This document shows positions 8,728 through 14,772 of a DNA stretch of 14,772 nucleotides, piece by piece. The notes beneath the pieces are model-generated. The model was given only the letters and a program-made list of their open reading frames with translations. It was not told the origin of the DNA and did no database searches. Position numbers and translations under genes: made by a program. This stretch comes from Bimuria novae-zelandiae CBS 107.79 (taxonomy: Eukaryota; Ascomycota; Dothideomycetes; Pleosporales; Didymosphaeriaceae): NCBI GenBank assembly GCA_010015655.1, contig ML976716.1:59667-74438 (forward strand), in the 5' to 3' direction. Numbering within the stretch: position 1 is the first letter of the stretch; each line of letters starts with the position of its first letter.

Positions 8728-8911
8728 ATATACTGTATATATCCTACATACTGTAGAGATTCTGAGATCTTAACACCAAATCTGAGCTCTACGCGTTAGA
8801 TTTAAGCTTTAAAATTAAGTTTAGCCTTAAAATCAAGTTAATATGCGTCAAGAACCTCAGATTTCGACTTTGTATAGTGATTACTATGGGAGAACAAAAT
8901 TTGGCGGTTGT
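8728..8911 (+). other. 3' untranslated part of the Tc1/mariner element
   Basis: About 180 bp between the transposase stop and the right inverted repeat. AT-rich with TpA-rich runs around 8790-8850. No further gene is seen. Confidence 0.7.
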
Positions 8912-8952
8912 GCTTACATAAACCGATCACGAATTAGCTCGCCACCTGGTGA
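8912..8952 (-). repeat. Right terminal inverted repeat
   Basis: Reverse complement of the left repeat with two mismatches in the inner portion. Ends CGCCACCTGGTGA. Confidence 0.95.
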
Positions 8953-9440
8953 CAACGTGACTTAACCCAGTCACCCACACATTCCACAACGGGTGTTTTC
9001 CTCACACCCATACAACTCAACGTGGCTTCACCCACCCACGCACTCCATAAACAATGCGCTACCCGCACAAACCAGAAAGGGTGTCTACTCCTACACAACA
9101 ACGTAACTTACCCACTTACCTACTCCCTATCAACTCCATCCAAGTTAACGTAACTCAATGTAAATACATTCCAATCAGATATAGTCACATCAAGTTCAAA
9201 TCAATCAAGTTCAAATCGTACACAATCAAACTCACTTGGTGTAAACACAATTTATCGTGGGCTTGCTCAACCCACGCACTCCGTAGAATAGAGAGGGCAC
9301 CTCCTACAACAACAACTCAACGTGACTCTCGCACGTACCAAATCAACTACAACATAATCTTTTCCTAGATCCCTAGACAAATGCGCTACCCGCACACAAC
9401 CATAACAGAAAAGGGTGTCTGCCCGCACCCTCATCACACT
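8953..9440. repeat. Repeat island continuing after the transposon
   Basis: Contains further copies of the ~62-bp family: AACTCAACGTGG at 9014-9025 and AACTCAACGTGA at 9314-9325, exactly 300 bp apart, and CCCACGCACTCC near 9040 and 9270. ATGCGCTACCCGCAC occurs at 9054 and 9381, 327 bp apart, each followed by an AGAAA-GGGTGTCT block. CpA is abundant, so there is no RIP. Open frames are low-complexity. Confidence 0.75.
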
Positions 9441-9959
9441 CTACAGCACTCCGTCGACCACGATCTGCTCACACACATCATCGCACTTCCACGGCCGGCA
9501 CCATCTTCCGCACAACGGAATGCATCCATCCATCCATCCTCCCTACAACAACACGCTCCTTCCCACCTGAACAAACCCTTCCACCAGCAGAGAGAGGGTC
9601 TCTCCACACTCGACCAACAGAGCAGCAAAACCAGCATAGACGGGAGATGGGGAAAGCCAAAGCCGTCCGGTTGCGAGGTGACGCCGCACTCAAACACCGA
9701 CCGCACTCCGAAGCACCACCCGTGCACAAGTCCTCCACAACGACACCGCCAGAGCCACCACGGACAACACCAACGCGCCTACTGCGACCGCAACCACTCC
9801 CGTTCCAGCGTCCATACCGAACGCTCGTCACACCACTATCGAAGTCCACACGAAGCAGAAACACCGCCGACAACACGTCGCAACGTCGCAACCTAGCCCA
9901 CGCTCTTCCCAGAGACGAACGAAGGACGAAGGACCGAGGACGGATATAGAGAGGAAAAA
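9441..9959. other. GC-richer non-coding stretch with CCATCC runs
   Basis: The plus strand is rich in CCA, CAC and AAC triplets, with CATCCATCCATCCATCC near 9523-9539. A 171-residue open frame (9381-9896) and overlapping antisense frames of similar size exist, but composition is biased in every frame, no domain is recognisable, and the frame begins inside the repeated ATGCGCTACCCGCAC motif. I see no supported gene. Confidence 0.6.
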
Positions 9960-10525
9960 GAAGTAAGAAGAGAGATCCCTCTCCTACTTGAAGCCCTGCC
10001 TCCTAGAACGAACCAGTCCCACGGAACACACTCCACGTATCCACGTGCGCAACGCCGACTCAGCACAGACCATCCATCCATCCGGTAGAAACCACTCCGC
10101 CATCCCACCTGAGTCCAGGTTCGGGTCCAATGGCATCCACGTGCCACCAACGTCACCCATCCCCGTCCAGAACGGAACGCATCCACGTAGCAGATGGAGG
10201 TAGGAGTAGAGGAGGAGAGGAGAGAGCGTGAGCGATCCCTCTCGTCATAGAAGAGACCCTTCTTACCAGTCTTTCCAGCCACGTTCCACCAGCACTACCC
10301 ATCCGTAGAAACCACTCCGTTAGCCCACCTGCGCCCAGTTGGGTATAGCGTGATAACCAAAGTGCTGGTCCAGTAGGTCCAAGCACCATATGAGCGAAGC
10401 CTCCTACCCAGCCCGAAACCCACTCACGGGGCCCTGGTGTGGCTAGGGCTATCCAGCAGTGGCTGGGGTGACGAGCACACCCATCCAACTCCGTTCTTCC
10501 TCGTTCCCGAGCTAGTGTGTCCACA
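9960..10525 (+). repeat. Composite repeat, copy B (~570 bp)
   Basis: Same module order as 6703-7272: GAGAGATCCCTCTC near 9971, CAGACCATCCATCCATCC then GTAGAAACCACTCCG (10085-10099), a second purine block with GATCCCTCTC (about 10205-10242), a second GTAGAAACCACTCCG (10305-10319), then the 3' module (10391-10525) with GAGCGAAGCC, CCTGGTGTGGCTAGGGC, CAGTGGCTGGGG and CTCGTTCCCGAG. Divergence includes transversions and indels, so the pair is older than the two inserted transposons. Confidence 0.75.
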
Positions 10526-10621
10526 CCGCCCAATCCTGTGCGTGGCTTCGCTTAATCAGCATGAACACCGCCTAACCTCTTCGAGGTGGGGCAGTGGTGC
10601 ACTTCATGTTAGAAGGGGACA
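10526..10621. other. Junction between repeat island and AT-rich block
   Basis: GC-balanced sequence. TGTTAGAAGGGGAC at 10607 could be the start of an LTR or just the last unmutated bases; no second copy was found. Confidence 0.4.
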
Positions 10622-12709
10622 TAAGTAGTTTTACTAAACCGCCTTTATTTACACTTTGGATACTTTCTACTCTTATAATATATATATATATAGTAAAGTA
10701 TTCTAGAGGCTATTTACTATATTACTTACTACTATACTACCTATAAAATAGTAAAACGCGAATAGTAAAAACTATTATGTTACTAAAGTACTTACCCTAA
10801 ACACGTACTTAATACTACTTTTTTTTAGCTATTTTATATACTCTTTTTATTTTCTACTAAGTACTATTACGTACCTATACTATTAAATCATCTCTACCCC
10901 TTTTTCCTGCACTGCGGAAGCGTCGCCGTGAGCAATATAATTAGTAATTTATAATAGCCTTTTTTTTAGGATAGTAGAGTGCTAACTATATAAGTATATA
11001 TTAATATTTTATAGGGCTATATAGCGCTCTTTATATATAAGTACGTAATACTTATCTAGATAAAAAAGCTACTTTTATACGTTATAAAGCGTAATAATAA
11101 TTAATAGTAGCTAAGCGCATCGCTGTGCGCCTTTTAATATTAATATAAATACTAATAATAATCTTACTAATACTACTATCTATACTACTAGTAATCGTAT
11201 ATCCAAGTAGTAGCGGCGCTCTATAACTCTAACCCTAACGTAACTCTAGACGGTGCTTAATAGAGGCCACTATCGTGGCGGGACAGGCTCTATAAGTAAT
11301 ATTTATATAAAAAGTACCTTACTCTAGACACTCTAGGCTAAAAAGATTAGGGGGATTAAAGGGGTTAAAGTTAGGTAAATTGCCCCTTAACGCGCGCATA
11401 ACTTGGCCTAGTAACTATTAGTTTAATATTGGCTTGGCACTAATTAGGCCGCCTTAGTATGGTTATAGTGGTTAGGTAATTAAACTAAACTACCTCTAAT
11501 AGTATAAACTAGGTAATAATAAACGAGCCCTTAGGCTACTACTGTTATAACAGGCATAAAAGCAGGATCCTATAGTTTTTTTAATAAAAAGACGTTTAAT
11601 AAAGTATAGCTCAAGCGTATAATTGCTACTAGTAAGAAACTTTACTAAAGCGTACTACTAAAACTATCTACCTATAAAGACAAACTTAAATATTAACTAT
11701 TAAATTTCCTATAGAAAGAAGCTGAGAAATCCTATCTTTATATTATTATAAAATAAAGTCTTAAAGTAAGGTAACTACCTCTTTAGTAAAAGTAATAGCA
11801 TATTAGATCCTCAATTATATATAGGTTTATACTTATAAGTTAAATAAACACTATTACCTATAGAAGTGCAAGACATGACTAATTATAAAAGATAGCTAAT
11901 AATAGTACTTTATCTTATAAGTAACTTACGTTATTACGCTTATCAAATAATCATTTTATATATTTATAGTATTTATAACTTAATTTAACCTAGCGCTTAT
12001 TTAATATAACGTTACTAACACTTTTGTTTCCGTAATACTAGATATAGAAATCTATATAAGAATACTTTATAACTACTCTCGACTAGGCATAGTTCTTTAA
12101 CTATATAAAGCTCTTTATAGACTACGCATATCTCTACTACTTTAGTAAAGAGAGGTTATATTAACCCTCCGTAATATTAGCTTAAAATAGTATTCTACAA
12201 GCTATATTATTATATTAAGAATAGTATTATTATTATTTTATATATATATAACCTTATTAGTACTTACGATAAGTTGCAGAAGCAGGCTAATAAAGCTAAT
12301 TTAGTAATAATAAGTACTAAACTTACACTTATTAGCAGAAATAACCTATAGTAGTTTCCAAAAGTTAAATTTATTAGAGATTAACTAAATTAAAAACTGT
12401 ACTTATCCTAAGTTTTATATATAAATAAAATATCACACCTTCTTATTTACTATAAGATTTACTATTACCCTACTCCCAGGCATAAGACTTGCTAGTAAAA
12501 CTAAAATTAAATAGTATTAGTAAAAAATAGGATTAACCCTTTACGCTATAATTACTACGGGACAAAATATTACCATTATAAGCTTTTAATTATTATAATT
12601 CCTATTTGACCTAAGGAAAAAATACTAAGTAACTACTAACTAATTTTTCTTCTACCTTATAGATATCTAATTACGAGATCTTTAGCTTAAATGTGTAAAT
12701 ATTTGAAAA
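10622..12709. other. AT-rich, heavily RIP-degraded block, not identified
   Basis: Composition drops abruptly to very AT-rich, with TpA dominating and CpA and TpG scarce. A TA run lies at 10678-10692. I could not assign a reading frame or a family on either strand. It may be the 5' part of the copia relic ending at 13279, or another element nested in it. A few CpG-bearing islets survive, some palindromic: GCGCATCGCTGTGCGC (11115-11130) and GCCACTATCGTGGC (11266-11279). Confidence 0.6.
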
Positions 12710-13279
12710 GTAGCAAGTAATATATCTTTTATTAATAATACGCTTAACCGTAAGAGCTTATAAGGATATATTATTAAGCTATTTAGTAGCCTAATTATAT
12801 AGAAATTAAGCAAGAAAGATATAGTTACTATATTAACTGTAAAGACTAAATTACTAGCTCTCTCGCAGGTTGCTAAGGGGTGTGTATTTACCTTATAATT
12901 ACTTAAGAAGCTAAAGATTAAACTTAGTATCTTCTTTATTATAATTAATTATAATAATTAGAAAATAATTTAACGTATTACTAAAGAGATCGATAAGTTA
13001 GAGACTAAGCTCTATTATATAAATATTTATAATTATTAGCTAAGACAGATGGTCGTACTAGGGATAATTAAGATAAACTATTAACGCTTAAAAGTCATAG
13101 TTATAAACAGACTTATAAAGGTCTTACTAGCTAATAAATAAAGTAAGTTTCTAGATAAGCTAGGACTTGTAGAAATTAAGAATAAGATTACTAATAAAGA
13201 GGTTAACCTACTTGAGCTAGAGTAAAGAATCGAGGCGTTTAAAATTAAATTATAAAATTATCCAATTACTAATAGATAA
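12710..13279 (+). pseudogene. RNase H end of a second copia-type polyprotein
   Basis: One frame runs to TAA at 13277-13279. It reads VASNISFINNTLNRKS at about 12710-12757, YIIKLFSSLII near 12764-12796, TKLLALSQVAKG at about 12845-12880, then an NYNN box near 12942-12953 that would be the Cys-Asp-Asn box of copia RNase H, then IDKLETKLYYINIYNY (about 12989-13036) and LRQMVVLG. These correspond in order to the RNase H and C-terminus of the first copia element but differ throughout, so this is another family or a distant copy. Stops are TAG and TAA in Gln and Trp positions. Reverse transcriptase should lie upstream but is unreadable. Confidence 0.75.
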
Positions 13280-13539
13280 TCTCTATCTTAAGGATAAGCC
13301 TAAGCTAAGGGAGTATATCTAATTACATATTCCTTTACGCTTATAAGGTGGCTAGTATACTTATACCCTTATATAAGATATATTCCACAACAAAGTAAGG
13401 GATATCTTTATGGTTATATAGAGGATACTACCTCCCATAGAAGAACCAGAACTAATAATTATTTTTTAACCTTATTAAGAACACCCTTTAATCTGAGAAC
13501 ATTAATAGTAAAGATTATATAATATTAAATTAGGGGCCA
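13280..13539. other. AT-rich tail after the second copia relic
   Basis: No coding signal. TpA-rich like the preceding block. It ends at TAGGGGCCA, a weak purine run that could be a polypurine tract. Confidence 0.45.
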
Positions 13540-13703
13540 TGTCGTTCAAATCTATCGGATATCGATTCCGGAGTCCGAGCCCGACATTTCTTATAATTTA
13601 GCTAGTCGAACGCCTTTGCACTTCGCGGTCTTAACTAGCAATTTAGTCATGACTAGGTTCCGTCTAAAGCGTGGCGCTGATCCGAACGCTCTGTCCGAAT
13701 ACA
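13540..13703 (+). repeat. Possible LTR of the second copia element (164 bp)
   Basis: GC-balanced block that starts TGTCGTTC right after a short purine run and ends CGAATACA, so it has TG and CA termini in the correct place downstream of the RNase H relic. No matching copy was found upstream and no target duplication is visible. It might instead be unrelated sequence left between insertions. Confidence 0.3.
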
Positions 13704-13704
13704 A

Positions 13705-13725
13705 TGATTGATTGATTGATTGATT
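13705..13725 (-). repeat. (TGAT)5 tract, the complement of an (AATC)n tail
   Basis: Five TGAT units plus T. On the minus strand this reads (AATC)n and lies downstream of the minus-strand LINE, so it may be that element's terminal tail. Confidence 0.9.
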
Positions 13726-13960
13726 ACGCCCGGCTCGCTCGCCTAAAGGGCCTTTTTACGCTAACTACATAACATAGCTTACAGTAGTGACCTAACTCCC
13801 TTTAGCCCCTATAGATAATCGTCCTTGTGTCTGTTTATCCTAACTTTGTGTATCTTAAGTCCCTCCTAAGTGGTTAGTAGCAAGTTGTCTTAGGGCTATT
13901 CCCCTAAGTGTTTAATATCCCTTTTCTGGCAAATGAAGCAGAACCTGCTAAGTAAGAGGG
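13726..13960 (-). other. Region between the LINE poly(A) tract and the (AATC)n tract
   Basis: On the minus strand this follows the poly(A) run and ends in a GC-rich segment with GGCGAGCGAGCCGGGCG before the tetranucleotide. It may be LINE 3' untranslated sequence with an internal poly(A), or older flanking DNA if the LINE ends at the poly(A). No gene is seen. Confidence 0.4.
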
Positions 13961-13987
13961 TTTTTTTTTTTTTTTTTTTTTTTTTTT
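13961..13987 (-). repeat. Poly(A) tract (27 T on the plus strand) at the LINE 3' end
   Basis: Twenty-seven uninterrupted T on the plus strand, 12 bp beyond the LINE stop codon on the minus strand. Poly(A) tails are typical of many non-LTR retrotransposons. Confidence 0.9.
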
Positions 13988-13999
13988 CCGTACCTTTCC

Positions 14000-14688
14000 C
14001 TACGTTCCGCTTGCTGTTTCTAGGCGTTTTGTTGCTATCGCGTATCGAATTGTCGCTTTCACCGCCTCAATATTCGGTGTCCATTCCTTCACTGGGTCCG
14101 TCTTTGCTCTCCCTCCAAGATAGAATGAGAGGTTTCCCCTTAGCGTCTCTAATTGCTCTAATATTTGGTCCCTAAGCCTGTCCTATCGCGCGTATCGGAA
14201 GAGGAAGTGCTTAAGTGTTTCTGTGTAACTACAAGCACATGCCCTAGAATCCGCTGCTCTAATCTAGTAGAGATATGCGTTTAGCCGTATCATCCCTGTG
14301 CGTAGCTATGCTAGCACAATCGCTTCTTGTCTGCTAAGGTTGTTATATAGTTTGCGGGTGTGTTGTCCTGGTAGTGCTGTATCCACCCGCTTGCTATATG
14401 CTCCTATGCTATCTAGCAGAATCTTCTTTGCTTATGCTTTTGCTATTGTTGTGTTGATAACGGTTAATTTAGCCTAAAGCTAACGCACGTGTGGCGTACT
14501 GCTCTCCTGCGTAGTCCTCTTTACCGCTTTCTTCGCTTTGTCTATGAGAGTGTTGCTGCATTTCGCTGTAATCTATACAAGATCTACTTTGTTCTCTAAC
14601 ATCTCCAGGTCTTGGATTGAGCGGTAGATTCTTTGGATGATGTGTTGCCCTGACTGTCTCTTCGGCTGGCGAACCACCCAGCGCGTCC
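14000..14688 (-). pseudogene. LINE (non-LTR retrotransposon) ORF2 C-terminal part, truncated
   Basis: The minus-strand frame keeps register from about 14688 to TAG at 14000-14002. It reads VVRQPKRQSGQHIIQRIYRS near the RNase H end, IDKAKKAVKRTT (14510-14545), LSRQEAIVLA then LRTGMIRLNAYLY (about 14265-14338), a zinc-binding CACSYTETLKHFLFRY (14192-14239), and a typical tail with LSFYLGG, WTPNIEAVKATIRY and RLETASGT. The RNase H, LRTG and C-x-C-x7-H-x4-C order is that of fungal Tad1/I-type LINEs. The last zinc Cys is now Tyr (TAC, 14192-14194). About seven TAG or TAA stops replace Gln or Trp, so RIP is lighter than in the copia body. Homology is lost beyond 14688, from 5' truncation or interruption. 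Confidence 0.87.
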
Positions 14689-14711
14689 AACAGTACGTAG
14701 TACGTACTGTT
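14689..14711. repeat. Perfect 23-bp palindrome
   Basis: AACAGTACGTA, a central G, then TACGTACTGTT. The 11-base arms are exact reverse complements. It lies exactly where LINE homology is lost, so it may mark a junction or an inserted inverted-repeat end. Confidence 0.9.
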
Positions 14712-14717
14712 CGACCT

Positions 14718-14768
14718 CGCTACGGTTACGCTACGGTTGCTAGCTAATACGGTACGTACGCTACGGTT
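14718..14768 (+). repeat. Three CGCTACGGTT direct repeats at the window edge
   Basis: Exact copies at 14718-14727, 14729-14738 and 14759-14768, separated by TACGTACG-like and CTAGCTA spacers. The sequence beyond the window is needed to tell whether this is a satellite or an element terminus. Confidence 0.85.
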
Positions 14769-14772
14769 CGAA

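Larger units (their letters stand above)
7285..8952 (+). mobile_element. Full-length Tc1/mariner DNA transposon (1,668 bp)
   Basis: Near-perfect 41-bp terminal inverted repeats bound a single transposase pseudogene with DDE motifs and the SPDLNP signature of Tc1/mariner. The size is typical of the superfamily. The centre is RIP-mutated, while the inverted repeats and the last third of the gene are much less affected. The element interrupts the C-rich repeat island. Flanking bases are not the usual TA; if the element starts at T7285 and ends at A8952, both flanks are CA (7283-7284 and 8953-8954). Similarity to fungal Ant1/Tan1-type elements is my impression from the C-terminal motifs. Confidence 0.9.

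Noticed and set aside
9381..9896. 171-residue plus-strand open frame
   Set aside because: It starts in a repeated motif, is low-complexity (H, P, S, R, T rich), overlaps equally long antisense frames and shows no domain. Skewed composition explains its length.
9893..10533. Overlapping minus-strand open frames of 126-129 residues
   Set aside because: They translate the composite repeat, differ in frame between the two copies and have no conserved protein.
10607..10640. TGTTAGAAGGGGAC as a possible LTR start
   Set aside because: No second copy and no target duplication were found; kept only as a note on the junction.
11230..11240. Telomere-like TAACCCTAAC word
   Set aside because: A single copy in AT-rich sequence (similar at about 1520), not a telomeric array.
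13543..13600. tRNA-like B-box word GTTCAAATC
   Set aside because: No acceptor, D-arm or anticodon stem can be folded around it, so no tRNA call is made.
13933..14175. 80-residue plus-strand open frame with a run of Phe
   Set aside because: The Phe run is the LINE poly(A) tract read on the wrong strand; the true coding frame is antisense.

Overview
This window reads as a graveyard of transposable elements in a filamentous ascomycete. A Dothideomycete-like fungus is my inference from element types and mutation style; no host gene is present to confirm it. I see no intact protein-coding gene. The open frames are short, low-complexity or shadows. The dominant signal is repeat-induced point mutation (RIP): CpA and TpG are converted to TpA, so CAG, CAA and TGG codons become TAG or TAA.

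Layout, left to right. Bases 1-155 look like the 3' end of an element closed by an (AATC)7 tract. Bases 156-979 are a C-rich, G-poor, non-RIPed repeat island. A complete Ty1/copia retrotransposon occupies 985-6542, with 205-bp LTRs, a 5-bp target duplication (CAATC), a primer binding site, a polypurine tract and one decayed 1,615-codon reading frame. The repeat island resumes at 6548-7284. It is interrupted by a complete Tc1/mariner element (7285-8952; 41-bp inverted repeats; decayed 438-codon transposase) and continues to about 10620. The two insertions therefore split one older tract of roughly 3.2 kb that holds diverged copies of a composite repeat of about 570 bp and a repeat of about 62 bp.

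Bases 10620-13539 are very AT-rich. Only the last part (about 12710-13279) is recognisable, as the RNase H end of a second copia polyprotein; the preceding 2 kb is unresolved. Bases 13540-13703 may be that element's LTR. From 13705 to about 14688 the minus strand carries the 3' part of a non-LTR retrotransposon (LINE), ending in a poly(A) tract and, further on, an (AATC)n-type tract. The right edge has a perfect 23-bp palindrome and short direct repeats.

The genes do not form a pathway. The main biological interest is how RIP has acted. The copia and Tc1 frames keep register from start to stop with no net indel, RIP is concentrated in the bodies of the elements, and the LTRs and inverted repeats are almost untouched.
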